Assembly (NCBI GenBank): GCA_022410635.1
Contig: JAJVDF010000168.1
Span: forward strand, 1,135,806-1,199,805
DNA length: 64,000 nt
Origin: Tretioscincus oriximinensis
Taxonomy: Eukaryota; Chordata; Lepidosauria; Squamata; Gymnophthalmidae
Direction: 5' to 3'
Numbering within the stretch: position 1 is the stretch's first letter; each line of letters starts with the position of its first letter. Under the pieces are notes generated by a model. The model was not told the origin of the DNA, made no database searches, and worked only from the letters and a program-made list of their open reading frames with translations. Position numbers and translations under genes: made by a program. Below, in pieces: positions 43,360-53,819 of the stretch.

Positions 43360-43650
43360 TTTGCAGGGAATTAAGAGCATGTCTTAAGGTTTTGTCTCTT
43401 TCTTCTGCCTGAGATGTCCAGAAGCAGTTGGTGGCTCACAGTGTCAAATAAGATGCTGGATTAGATGAAGTAAGAGCACAAGAACCTACGAGGAGCCCAT
43501 CAAGCCCAGCATTCTATCTCAGTGTCCCACCAATTGCCCACGGGCATCTCAAGCAGAAGGAGAAGCCAAAACCTTCATTCTGTTCTCAACTCCATGCAAA
43601 TGGTATTTCAGGAACACTGCCTGTTGTTCCTTCTTCTGCTTGAAACGCCC
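43360..43650 (-). mobile_element. CR1-like LINE tails (family A), back to back
   Basis: A plus-strand end (TTCTGCCTGAGATGTCCAGA, GATGCTGGATTAGATGAAG) meets a minus-strand end (AGAACCTACGAGGAGCCCAT, GCATCTCAAGCAGAAGG) near 43470. Confidence 0.6.
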
Positions 43651-43794
43651 AGAAGCGGTTGGTGGGCCACAGCATGAAACCTCTATGGCCCCTACAAGAG
43701 TTGTGGTTCCCGTTATAGTTCTCATATAGTTCTGTGGGTGCACGTGCTGCTACCAAGCTGGCACTACTCCAATCCCATGTAAAACGCGTCAAAC

Positions 43795-43920
43795 AAAAAG
43801 GAGCATCTTCTCCTAGGTAGCCTTGCCCATGCATTAAGATCCCAAGAAGGCCTTTTGATAGTTCCTCCACTTGCAGAGACACACTGTAGTAGTGGAATAA
43901 AAGTGGATGCAACCATAGAA
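43795..43920 (-). repeat. L2-like fragment (family E)
   Basis: AAAGGAGCATCTTCTCCTAG, GTAGCCTTGCCCATGCATTA and AGGCCTTTTGATAGTTCCTC read as the antisense of the 46430-46520 type. Confidence 0.45.
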
Positions 43921-43950
43921 TTTACACTCATTCTTAAAGTGGCACTGGTA

Positions 43951-44372
43951 AGAACATAAGAACATAAGAAGAGCCATCCTGGATCAGGCCACAGCCCATC
44001 AAGTCCAGCATTCTGTGTCACACAGAGGCCCACCAGATGCACCTGGGCAGTCCGAACAGAGGAAAGCAAAATATGCACCTGTTCATGACTCCCTGCAAAT
44101 GGTATTTCAGGAGTCCTGCCTGTTGCTCCATCCCAGAGTCAACATCCAGACATCCATCCTAGTATCCATTTATACCTTTGGTATCCATAAACCTGTCTAG
44201 TCCTGTCTTGAAACCATCCAAGCTGTTGGCTACCACCACCTCCTNAGGAAGCAAATTCCACAGGCCGATGACCCTCTGGGTGAAGAAATACTTTCCTTTG
44301 TCTGTTCTCACTTTTCTACCCAACAGTTTTAAGGAGTGCCCTCTGGTCCTTGTGTTGTGTGATAGAGAGCAA
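43951..44372 (-). mobile_element. CR1-like LINE 3' fragment (family A)
   Basis: It starts with the antisense 8-mer tail AGAACATAAGAACATAAGAA, then GAGCCATCCTGGATCAGG and continues through GGCTACCACCACCTCCTN, AATGACCCTCTGGG-type and GTCCTTGTGTTGTGTGATAG. Confidence 0.87.
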
Positions 44373-44374
44373 GG

Positions 44375-45500
44375 AAGGTAGCAAGGAAGGGAAAATGGAA
44401 TCAGGGTATAGAATAGAACATGACCTCATAATTATGTATATTACATATTTTACCTCTTATTTTTATTATTTACTGCAATATATTACCTCAATAATAATAA
44501 TAAAAGACCTTGAGGGTCACAGATTCGATCCCTCTCAGGAAATATGTGTTTCAGTCTTTCCTGTGCATTTGCTCCAAAACAACTCCAAACTATCCTTATT
44601 TTGATCCTGACCCACAATAACATAAATGGAGACAACCAAAGAAACATCAAACCATTATTAGCATATAGCCCTCTGATAACAGGTATCGGATAGATTTGGA
44701 AAGATTGTAATCGCTGGGTCCCAGACTTCCATAAAATATGCATTTTGTATCAAATTTGGAGAAGAGAAGTAGAGAGTTTATGCAATACATTCAGGTTTGC
44801 GGTTCAGGTCTCTTAACTTAAAAATGGGTCCACTGGAAATTCATCTAGATATGAGGAAATCACACCAAAATATGAGTTTGTGTTCCAATGTGCAATTTAT
44901 ATATTTGTTTTAATCCAGCATTCCATTTTGCTTCTATCAACATTTTTTAAAAAGGTGTGAGTTTATTGACAATTTATAAACTGTGATTTCTTACATCCCC
45001 AATTCTGGAGGATTTAATCAATGGTTCAGAACTATGTCCAACATGTACCTGTGTACAGAGTCCTGGCATGAAACGTTAGATTAGCCATAGCATATGCGAC
45101 TGTGCCATTTCCTTAATAAAAAAGAGCGCAAGAATCACAATTTAAGATTGCATTCCCAAACAGACGAGAGGGAAGGATCTCTAAAGTACCTCAGAAACAC
45201 TTTGAAGGTGGGTTTATCCACATGTCAGTCTGCCATGAATATTTCAAGATAGAAAACATGGATTAAAACAAAATGAGAATAGGAGAGAACATGGGAGAAC
45301 ATCTCTCTGAAATGTTTTTGAGCTGCATTTATTTTGTGCCATACCTGATCACGGATCAACTCTTTCTCAATCTTTCTTTTTACCTCTCCCAGCCTACTTT
45401 TTCAGACACAATTCTGACACAACACTAACGAGAAAGAAATACAACCGGAGAGGAAGCAGTTCTTGGAAATGTGAGAATGTAAATGTAAAACAAGTTAGTA
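44375..45500. other. Intron 2 next to exon 2; no gene or repeat seen
   Basis: About 1.1 kb of AT-rich sequence with few repeat signatures (an AATAATAATAATAAA tract at 44490-44503). It lies directly downstream of exon 2 and may hold splicing or regulatory elements, but nothing specific is identifiable. Confidence 0.45.
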
Positions 45501-45508
45501 ATTTATCA

Positions 45509-45516
45509 ATCCTTAC
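45509..45516 (-). other. Splice donor of IGF1R intron 2
   Basis: The minus strand reads CAGAAAA then GTAAGGAT, a strong GT donor directly after the Gln-Lys codons. The next in-frame triplets reach a stop after a few residues, as expected for intron. Confidence 0.88.
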
Positions 45517-46062
45517 TTTTCTGGCAGTGGCTGGACGTCCAGCAGCGGTAGCTGTACTCGTTGTTAATTGAGGTCTTCTCACACAACGGCTTTTGCTCTG
45601 CGTTCCCCGGACACAAGTCACCACATTCCTTCGGCGGTTTATTCCCTATAATGTAGTTATTAGACACAGCATCCAAGATCAGGGACCAGTCCACGGTGGA
45701 GAGGTAGCACAAGTCGGAATTCTTCTCAATTCTGATGGCACCCCTGGTTATGTTCCTCAAGTTATAGAGCCCAATCTCCTTGAGGTTGGTCATCTCGAAG
45801 ATGACCAGCGCGTAATTATAGAAAAGGTTCTTCCCCCGGATCACGGTCAGGTTGGGGAAGAGGTCGCTGAGGGTTTCCAAGCCAGCCACACGGAACAGCA
45901 GTAAGTAATCTGTGATCATCGTGAGTTTCGGGAAACGGTAGCGACTGAAGTCCTGTCCTTGGGGAATCAACAAAATCCGGAGGAAGCCTTCGATGACAGT
46001 ACAGTTCTCCAGCTGCAAAAGTTGTTCCATGTTGTTGCGGATGTCGATGTTTGGCCCACAAA
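45517..46062 (-). CDS. IGF1R: IGF1R exon 2: L1 domain and start of cysteine-rich domain
   Basis: This exon encodes part of the extracellular ligand-binding half of the insulin-like growth factor 1 receptor, a plasma-membrane receptor tyrosine kinase. The reading frame is open for 181 whole codons. With human mature numbering, the first cysteine codon (46058-46060) is Cys3, and cysteines then fall at 22, 120, 148, 152, 162, 175 and 181, the expected L1 and cysteine-rich pattern. Sequons NCT, NLT and NIT are at 21, 72 and 105. Segments such as [32 protein letters not shown] and [13 protein letters not shown] match IGF1R better than the insulin receptor, which has a different run around the NKxxNEECGD region. 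The exon starts with two bases completing a codon split after its first base and ends one base into a codon, so both introns are phase 1 as in mammals. Apparent residues beyond the ends (V before CGP, SKD after CQK) are intronic. Differences from human IGF1R include F28, R30 and K79. Signal peptide, kinase and other exons lie outside the window. Confidence 0.96.
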
Positions 46063-46130
46063 CTGGAAGTGTATCGACAAAAGAAAGGAATGAGAAAACA
46101 AACACACACAAAAACACAGTTAAAATACAG
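46063..46130 (-). other. Splice acceptor and pyrimidine tract of IGF1R intron 1
   Basis: Read on the minus strand, a T-rich tract (TTTTTGTGTGTGTTTG, then CTCATTCCTTTC) leads to ACACTTCCAG immediately before TTTGTGGGCC. The AG lies at 46063-46064, and placing the boundary here gives a phase 1 junction. Confidence 0.85.
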
Positions 46131-46239
46131 TCTTAAAGGAATAATTTGCAATACTGTCCAACATCTGAGTNCCATCTCCTGAAAGTCTAGAGGGTTCTAT
46201 AGAAACTATAAAATCTATGCGCTCTATATGGGGATACCC

Positions 46240-46712
46240 TTGAAAATGGTTCAGAAGCTGCAGTCGGTGCAGAATGCAGCAACTGGACCATTGGCCAGAA
46301 CTATAGGCCAGACATATATCAACANCAGTCTTGAAAGAGCTCCACTAGCTGCCAATTTGCTACTGAGCCGAACTGAAGATATTAACCCTAACCTATAAGG
46401 CCCAAAATACCTTGGCCCCCAAATATCTAAAGGGATGCCTTCTCCCATATCAATCTGCCCATGCCTTACAATCTGCAGGGGAGACCTTCCTGACCGTACC
46501 ACCTCTCTCAGTGGCAAAGAGGGTGGGAACCCTTCTCTGTGGCAGTCCCCAGACTACGGAACAGTCTTCTCCATATCAGAAAAAAGATGCACCTCTTTAA
46601 CTTGGCCTTCTTTCAGATATTGTTGGTTTAATATGCATTTGGTTTTTATTGTTAACTTCCCTGAGATCTTGGGTACAGGGTGGTATAAAAATGTAAATAA
46701 ATAAATTAAATG
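46240..46712 (+). mobile_element. L2-like LINE 3' end (family E), best copy
   Basis: The plus strand reads CAGAAGCTGCAGTCGGTGCA, GAATGCAGCAACTGG, ACCTTGGCCCCCAAATATCT, GGAGACCTTCCTGACCGTAC, CAGACTACGGAACAGTC and the 3' end TACAGGGTGGTATAAAAATG, TAAATAAATAAATT. The decayed protein resembles the C-terminal tail of L2 elements (LQSVQNAA, CLPKAPKYLG-like). It sits about 180 bases upstream of exon 2. Confidence 0.72.
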
Positions 46713-46714
46713 CA

Positions 46715-47235
46715 ACCCAATCTAGAAGAAGATTCCCAACTTAGGCTCATCCCAGAATCTATGCACCACAAGCAAACATCCCAACTACTGCAAAGCGGGG
46801 AATTTCTGACACTTTGATCAACTGAAATGTAGGTAGAGTTCTTTCTTTTTCACTTTCTTTGGCCATTGCTTGAGCATGCAAAGGAAGGGTGGTCTGCAAA
46901 TAAACAGATTATGAACTATAGGTAATGCGCTGCAAATGATGCCTGCAGCATGTACAAATGGATATTCAGGCTGCATCCAGAAAGGGTGTACATATTGACC
47001 ATGCAACTCCCACATAGCACCAGAAGATTGGAATGATATTGCAATAGTATCACAACTGGCAAACCTCCAACGGGTTTTTCCTGGAGCAGCAGAAGGGTTT
47101 ACCTTGTCTATGGGAATTTACTCCCACAATCCACCCTCATGGAAACCTGGGCAAATTTGGATGCAGTGTGTGAACAGGCTGTGGTGATTTTTGTACCACC
47201 AACTACCTGGATGCAAGCACTGCACCATAGCAGAA
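46715..47235. other. No gene or named repeat seen
   Basis: Intron 1 sequence. CAGGCTGCATCCAGAAAGGG at 46968-46987 resembles the D-element terminus. Confidence 0.4.
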
Positions 47236-47236
47236 T

Positions 47237-47361
47237 CCTTCTCCTTCTCCTTTTATTTAAAAAAAAGACAAAAGCTGGAGGAAGGGAAGGAAGGAGGGAT
47301 GGCGAGAGCTTTTGAGACTAACAACCATCGTCCCAGCAGTTGGTGGCAACGGTCCAGACCT
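47237..47361 (+). repeat. Direct repeat of about 125 bases, right copy
   Basis: It matches 41911-42037 apart from small length changes in the A-run and GGAGG tract. Identity ends sharply after GGTCCAGACC. Confidence 0.9.
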
Positions 47362-47501
47362 CTGGCATAAACTGGAAGCTGCCACTACAGGATCAAGACA
47401 AGATCCCACATTTCTTCTCAACCCATGGGCTTAGGTTTAAATGCTCCAAGCACTATCTGCAAAACAGCTCCTAGTAATGGTCCTGGGAAATACTACAACA
47501 C

Positions 47502-47743
47502 CAGTTCCCAATCCATGGGTCGTGACCCCCAAATGGGATCACGAGGGGTTTTCTATGGGGTCATGGTATCAAAGTTTTCTCCTCCCCCCCCCCCCGATGT
47601 CATTTCCAGTTCCTGTTCTGGAAACGGCACTTTTGAGTAATGGGTGGGGCCAGAAGTGATGTGCCAGAAGAGGCGGACCCAGGCTGCATGACAACAGACC
47701 CCTACAAATGGGGTCGTGACTCAAAAAAGGTTTTTAACCGCTG
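47502..47743. mobile_element. hAT-like nonautonomous element (family H), copy 2
   Basis: The left end CAGTTCCCAATCCATGGGTC, GTGACCC and the right end, reversed, CAGCGGTTAAAAACCTTTTT, TGAGTCACGACCCC form imperfect inverted repeats of CAGnGGTTCTCAACC type. It is 242 bases long with no transposase. A C-run at 47584-47596 lies inside. Confidence 0.65.
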
Positions 47744-47744
47744 A

Positions 47745-48505
47745 ACCACAGAGTGAAACATTTAAGCATAATATACATTCCAAGGCACATGCATGCCAAT
47801 TTTGGGGTTTTACCTCTTCCCAACAAAGCTTCCCTGTCCACACTCATACAGGGCAGCTTTACATGTCACTCAGAAGCTTAAGCTTTAAAAACAAATTCAC
47901 ATGATCCTGTACAAAAGCGACGGGTCTAATCTGCTTCTGTTCTCCGTTCGCACCTGCTCCGCATCCCTCCTCCCGCACTGATTTCCCTTTTAGAAAACCC
48001 AGTGCTTGCTAACGACACCCATGAATCCGTTCCTTTTTTGTTCAATTTGCCCTTAAATTAACGCATTAAAAGACAAACTGATCCCAGATCAAAGAGTAAT
48101 ACAGTTTCCTTCTGGCAGGCGAACATGTTTTCTTTGGACTGCATTTTTGCACGCGGAGGGGAGGAAACAGTGTGGGGCAGGAGCAAACCGTGATACGTCT
48201 TCCAAAAAGTTTGAACCAGGCACTACAATACTTCTCATTCACCACTCTAAGCAAACACTACACAATTGAAAGAATTTACGTAACTCTGATCCATTACCCA
48301 AAGACTGTCTTTCCATCACGGCTCTGTGTTGTAAATGAGGGATTCTACGCTATCACAAAACTTGGGCTTTATCCCTGGGGTCCAGGACTGAATAGAATTA
48401 GGCAACATGATGAGAATAATTGGACTCTTAGACATTTCCTTCATTATGTCTTATCTTGGGATCCAACTAAGAATAGGAACTTGCCATTTGCATGCTAGTG
48501 TAGAT
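47745..48505. other. No gene or named repeat seen
   Basis: Unassigned intron 1 sequence. The 108-codon frame at 48172-48498 has no recognisable domain. Confidence 0.4.
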
Positions 48506-48508
48506 TAT

Positions 48509-48830
48509 GGCTGCATCCAGACAGGTCAAAAATCTGCTTGAAAAGTCTAATTTCTGTCGCATTCGCCTCACCTGGTTGTTAAATAACCCGGCAGATTTGC
48601 GAGTTTTAAAGGTAGTTATCTGGATTATTGGTTTACTAGGAAAATCAACTGTTGAATCACTATATAGGGTTATGGCAAAAAGGCTGTGCCTGAGGATACT
48701 TCTGGGAAGAAATTAGAAAGGGGAGAGGGATTGGATTGGATTGACTGCGAATTATCCAATCATGTTTGAGAGGCAGGATTACTGGACTTCCTTTTAACCA
48801 CCAAACAAAATGGATGTCAACAAACTATGT
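48509..48830. mobile_element. hAT-like nonautonomous element (family D), copy 2
   Basis: GGCTGCATCCAGACAGGTCA, AAAATCTGCTTGAAAAGTCT, GGTTGTTAAATAACCCGGC and CCACCAAACAAAATGGATG correspond in order to copy 1. Confidence 0.5.
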
Positions 48831-49033
48831 TATTGAATTTATGAAATTTGAAATTAAGAGAAAAGAGACTGTACTATTTAGGATACAAAACAAATCTGCA
48901 TATAAAACATAAATGGGAACGACTGAAACGCTATATAGAGGGATAGGGACACGGTTCAACATGGAGCAATATATCTAAAACAATAAAAACAACACGTACG
49001 TTCACAATACGCTTTCCCGATTCGTCCAAATTG

Positions 49034-49113
49034 AAGAAGAAGAAGAAGAAGAAGGGTGGTGTAGGCCAAAGGTCTGCCGTCTTTTCACAAACAAGAAGAA
49101 GAAGAAGAAGAAG
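49034..49113 (+). repeat. Two GAA microsatellites at a gap edge
   Basis: GAA runs at about 49034-49054 and 49093-49113. The second runs into the N block. GAA runs form the antisense tail of S SINEs elsewhere. Confidence 0.9.
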
Positions 49114-49928
49114 NNNNNNNNNNNNNNNNNNNNNNNNNNNNNNNNNNNNNNNNNNNNNNNNNNNNNNNNNNNNNNNNNNNNNNNNNNNNNNNNNNNNNNN
49201 NNNNNNNNNNNNNNNNNNNNNNNNNNNNNNNNNNNNNNNNNNNNNNNNNNNNNNNNNNNNNNNNNNNNNNNNNNNNNNNNNNNNNNNNNNNNNNNNNNNN
49301 NNNNNNNNNNNNNNNNNNNNNNNNNNNNNNNNNNNNNNNNNNNNNNNNNNNNNNNNNNNNNNNNNNNNNNNNNNNNNNNNNNNNNNNNNNNNNNNNNNNN
49401 NNNNNNNNNNNNNNNNNNNNNNNNNNNNNNNNNNNNNNNNNNNNNNNNNNNNNNNNNNNNNNNNNNNNNNNNNNNNNNNNNNNNNNNNNNNNNNNNNNNN
49501 NNNNNNNNNNNNNNNNNNNNNNNNNNNNNNNNNNNNNNNNNNNNNNNNNNNNNNNNNNNNNNNNNNNNNNNNNNNNNNNNNNNNNNNNNNNNNNNNNNNN
49601 NNNNNNNNNNNNNNNNNNNNNNNNNNNNNNNNNNNNNNNNNNNNNNNNNNNNNNNNNNNNNNNNNNNNNNNNNNNNNNNNNNNNNNNNNNNNNNNNNNNN
49701 NNNNNNNNNNNNNNNNNNNNNNNNNNNNNNNNNNNNNNNNNNNNNNNNNNNNNNNNNNNNNNNNNNNNNNNNNNNNNNNNNNNNNNNNNNNNNNNNNNNN
49801 NNNNNNNNNNNNNNNNNNNNNNNNNNNNNNNNNNNNNNNNNNNNNNNNNNNNNNNNNNNNNNNNNNNNNNNNNNNNNNNNNNNNNNNNNNNNNNNNNNNN
49901 NNNNNNNNNNNNNNNNNNNNNNNNNNNN
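49114..49928. other. Assembly gap (815 N)
   Basis: GAA repeats lie on the left, and GGACTCAAAGCGGCTCAAAA, a piece of the S SINE tail on the minus strand, lies on the right. The missing sequence therefore probably includes at least that SINE tail. Frames crossing it are artefacts. Confidence 0.95.
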
Positions 49929-50400
49929 GGACTCAAAGCGGCTCAAAACAAAAAGGCGACAGGCATGCGGCAAAAGGAGCAGCCACACCATGTGGCAAAA
50001 GGAGCAGCCACCCCACGCGACCTTATGTCCTGCACCCGGCTCCTTTTGGCTCAAGCACTGAAAAGAGCCAACCACATTCTCCAGAAAGCACACCATGCTT
50101 TGTATGGTGGGCCTTCTGACCTGCGCCCGGCTCCACTCATCAGAAGCAGGAAACTGGGGCACCTGCCTCTTCCTCTTCTTCTCCGCTAGCGTCCAGCTGC
50201 ATTGTGCACTGGCCGTGGGCCTACTCCCCTAGTGTAGATATTTTCCCTGTGATGGAACAAGCGATACTGCTAAATGTAATTATAGGATCGGAGAAAGGGT
50301 GGTGGGTAGGGNAGGGTTTGTTGATTGTTACGCCTGTATTGTAATGATTTTGTTATGTAAATTGTTTTATTTATGTAAATTCTGTTAATGAAAAAGAAAG
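49929..50400. other. No gene seen; short tandem duplication
   Basis: GGCAAAAGGAGCAGCCAC occurs at about 49970 and again at about 49994. A T-rich stretch near 50340-50390 may be a retroelement 3' end. Confidence 0.4.
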
Positions 50401-50451
50401 GGAAAATGAACGAGACAAGGACAAAATAAATGGGTGTCACAATAATCTCAA

Positions 50452-50561
50452 CAGTGCTGAACGAATGACAAAACTCAGAATAAACAAGGTGCATTAAAAC
50501 CAGTAAACTGATAAACCGGATTATCATGAAATTCTAGAACAAACTAGCACCACGTGGATAG
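50452..50561. mobile_element. hAT-like element fragment (family D), copy 3
   Basis: AACAAGGTGCATTAAAACCA, GATAAACCGGATTATCATGA, AATTC and ACGTGGATAGTGCC parallel the right end of copy 1. Confidence 0.45.
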
Positions 50562-50564
50562 TGC

Positions 50565-50912
50565 CTAGGCGGGTAGAAGAGTGAGGACATACAAGGGAAA
50601 GTGTTTTTCTTCAACCAGAGGGTCACCAGCCTGTGGAATTTACTTCCGGAAGAGGTGGTGGTAGCTAGCAGCCTGGATAGCTTTAAGACAGGATTAGACA
50701 AGTTCATGGAAGCCAAGGGTATAAATAGCTGGTAGGATGGGCCTCTCGATTCTGCCTCCGGGATGGAGCAACAGGCAGGAGCAACAGNCAGGATTCCTGA
50801 AATACCATATACAAGGAATCATGAATGGACCACTGTGTGAGACAGAATGCTGGTCTATATGGGCTCTGGCCCCAAACTGTAGGGCTCCTCTTGTGTTCTT
50901 ATGTTAGGCTCT
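50565..50912 (+). mobile_element. CR1-like LINE 3' fragment (family A)
   Basis: GGGAAAGTGTTTTTCTTCAA, CCAGAGGGTCACCAGCCTGT, GGAATTTACTTCCGGAAGAG and the tail CTTGTGTTCTTATGTT. A GGAGCAACAGGCA piece is duplicated at about 50764-50790. Confidence 0.8.
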
Positions 50913-50914
50913 TA

Positions 50915-52205
50915 CTCCAAGATATATTCCAAAATAAAGCCTGGTGCAAAAAGGGTTAATAAGCCTGTGAAAGCTATACTGTAGGAATTTATGTCCACAA
51001 AGGCATTACAGCACTCTGCAAAACTGTTGGATCCTGAAGATCTTTTCCTACAATGCATTTACATCTCAACAGAGATAAGAACAAATATTTTTTGTGGTGC
51101 TTGGGTTGGACTGAACAGAACCCCACAGTTCGGTTTCAAACTTTTTTGCTTCGAAAAGTAATGAATTTGGTTCAATTCAAACACCTTCAAACCATAATCA
51201 AACAATGTACCTTCACTAGCTTTATTAGAAGACCCAATTGTTCCATCTACATTTTCAAACACACAAGGGATTCACAGTCCAAACTTTAATATTTCAATAA
51301 AGTTGGCATTAAAAAAATCAGGACAGAAGCACAGTAGCTTTAGTGGGTATGGAAAGAAAGAAACTTCAGCACAAGTTGCAGGTACTTTAAGCTGCTCCTA
51401 CCAACAAAACAATCTTCATTTACACAACCATTATAGTTTTAACTTTCCAGTTCTGTTTTGTTATGACAACCGTAAATTTGTTCAATGCAAACCAGTTTGG
51501 CAAATCTCTGTTTATTATCCCCAAAGAGATTACCGGCAGACCTCTGAAGGATTGCAACATAGTTAACATACTGCAAACACACACCGATCGCCTGAATTTT
51601 ATTCCTTTACTAGTGGAATAAACCCCAGGCCCAAGTTTAATGCAATTGGGGGTGGGGTGCTGCATGCCCAGCTTTTTCTTCCTCTCCCCTTTCCCTCTTC
51701 CTGTTTTGTTCCTTTCCTGTTGCTATACTGGGGCAGGCTGGGTTCCATGGCAACCACTGCAGGCCTGGGCCTGGCTTTAGAACGTTGATGACATCACTCC
51801 AGACTCTGGGATTTGACCAAATACTGTCCAATCACAAAGCCTTCAAGGATTATTATGACTCCAAGAAATATATAAGGAGAGATATACAGATAATATAATC
51901 CAAAGCAGCTCAACCGCTGAATTAAGTTCAGGTCATAAAGCTGAATTAAGTTCAGGTCATGGTTGTAAACAAGTGCCTAACCTCTACTAACTTTATTTAT
52001 ATAATAGAAACAAGTAAAAAAAAAAAACAACTCAGGGTTAATCTTCAATTGACTATTGCAGTTTTCTTGGCAGAGATACAGAAGTGGTTTACCATTGCTG
52101 ATTTTTGTGGAAAGCAACTCTTTGTTTTCCAGGCCACTTGTTGTGCCACTGAGCCATGGGGATCTTTTCAGTTCAAAGCCCTTCCCTATGGTCAAACAAG
52201 CAGAA
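50915..52205. other. Unassigned sequence with one short tandem duplication
   Basis: No gene is seen. The 21-base unit GCTGAATTAAGTTCAGGTCA T occurs at 51916-51936 and 51940-51960. SINE-like debris (GCAGAGATACAGAAGTGG) lies near 52070. Confidence 0.45.
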
Positions 52206-52209
52206 GCCG

Positions 52210-52680
52210 TTGATCAACAAACTTAAGACAGACAAGGGGTCATCAGTCTATGGAATTTACTTCCAGAAGACGTGGTAGTAGCTTGAAAAAACCTGGATAG
52301 CTTTAGGACAGGTGTACCCAAATTCATGGAAGCCAAGTGCAGCAAGAAAGATTAGGATGGATACCTTGATACTGCATCCAGGGTGGAAGAATGGGCAGGA
52401 TTCCTGAAAAACCATTTGCAGGGAGTCTAGAACAAATGAGATCGCCATGGGGCAATTGCTGGGTCAGTGTAGACTACGGCAGGCCCCATTTGGCTCACCC
52501 ACATGCCAGTTTAGACATATTGCAGGCCCCATATAGCAAGTCCATATTCCAGAAGTTGACAGTCTTGCCTTTGTCTGCTTGAGATGCCCAGGTGCAATTG
52601 GTGCCCCTGTGCGAAGCAAAATGCTGAATTGTATAGGCTCTGGCCCCATTCAGCAGGGCTCCTCCTAAAAAGTCCTCCTA
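52210..52680 (+). mobile_element. CR1-like LINE 3' fragment (family A), rearranged
   Basis: GGGGTCATCAGTCTATGGAA, TTTACTTCCAGAAGACGTGG to CCCCATTCAGCAGGGCTCCT. Non-matching sequence interrupts it at about 52455-52560. Confidence 0.65.
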
Positions 52681-52684
52681 GAAA

Positions 52685-53375
52685 ACACAATTCCTTTTCA
52701 GCATCACAGAAGGTACAAGCTGCTCAAGCATTTGCCCTTTGGGGCCCTTACACAACAAGAATTAACTTTATTTCAGCCTTCTATGGTAATGTTTCATTAG
52801 AACAAACTGAGCNCCCACTCCTATCAACTGCGAACCTTCACCGAACAACCATCTAACAGGCGAGTGTCTGCAGAAAGTTAATGAGCAGCTCTCTACAGCA
52901 GTTGCAGGCAGAAAAGGAATGGAAAGGCACAATGCAAGGAGCAGAAGCTAAACCATTTACCAGAGAGGGTCAAAGTCAATCCTGATTCGACAAAAGCTGC
53001 TGACCCGTAACGAGGCCACATTTGTGCCTAACCTATCACAATAGTATTTTTAACAAATACTACAAAAGTATCTTCACTTGACACAGGGGGGTAAATGGGA
53101 AACGATTGTCCTTACAATATAATTAAACCCATTGGTGGAAAAAATACACCAGGTTCTAGAAAACTGTTCCTAGATGTGAGATGTCTGGAACATCTTATAT
53201 AGAAAGTAGAAGATATAGTGTTAAGCTATGGACAAAGTGGGGAACGATTTCCTCTGTCTCTCAAAATACTAGAACAATAGGTCCAAGAAGATGGATCCTG
53301 AAAGAAATAGACGAAACAAAGGAAGTATTTATCCACACAACCCGTACTTAAATTACGGGATTTTACACGAAATGG
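52685..53375. other. No gene or named repeat seen
   Basis: A degraded A-like piece (GTTAAGCTATGGACAAAGTG, CTCTGTCTCTCAAAATACTAG) may lie near 53220-53300. The rest is unassigned. Confidence 0.4.
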
Positions 53376-53383
53376 GCTAAATC

Positions 53384-53815
53384 ATAAGAATATAAGAAGA
53401 GCCATACTGAATCAGGCCNGAGCCCCTCTAGTGCAGCATTCTGTCCCACACAGAGGCCCACTAGATGCACCTGGGCAGTCCGAACAGAGGAAAGCAAAAT
53501 ATGCTCCTGTTCATGACTCCCTACAAATGGCATTTCAGGAGTCCTGCTCCAGACATCCATCCTAGTACCCATTTATACTCTTGGTGTCCGTAAACCTATC
53601 TAGTCCTGTCTTGAATCTATCCAAGCTGTTAGCTACGACCCTTCAGGAAGTAAATTCCACAGGCCAATGACCCTCTGGGTGAAAAAATACTTTCCTTTGG
53701 CTGTTCTCACTTTTCTGTCTATCAGTTTCAAGGAGGGCCCTTTGGTCCTAGTGCTGTGTGATAGAGAAAACATTTTTTTCTCTATTCACCCTGTCCATCC
53801 CATGCATGATTTGGA
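53384..53815 (-). mobile_element. CR1-like LINE 3' fragment (family A)
   Basis: AAGAATATAAGAAGAGCCAT, ACTGAATCAGGCC through AGCTGTTAGCTACGACCC, AATGACCCTCTGGGTG and TGTCCATCCCATGCATGATT. Confidence 0.85.
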
Positions 53816-53819
53816 GGAT

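Larger units (their letters stand above)
1..45508 (-). other. IGF1R: IGF1R intron 2 (5' part, continues beyond window)
   Basis: No other IGF1R exon is recognisable downstream of exon 2 on the minus strand within 45.5 kb. The exon that should follow, which continues the cysteine-rich domain, is absent. This agrees with the very long intron known in mammals. Content is given under the individual repeat entries. Confidence 0.85.

Noticed and set aside
45593..45904. A 103-codon plus-strand frame inside the IGF1R exon
   Set aside because: It is the antisense shadow of a conserved exon. Splice sites, cysteine pattern and protein similarity all belong to the minus strand.
45517..46062. Insulin receptor (INSR) instead of IGF1R
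   Set aside because: The stretch from [12 protein letters not shown] through [20 protein letters not shown] follows IGF1R, where INSR has a different run before ECGD. Exon length and the absence of INSR-type insertions also fit IGF1R.
49002..50162. Frames of 283-386 codons across 49.0-50.2 kb
   Set aside because: Same cause: an 815-base N run joined to GAA repeats.
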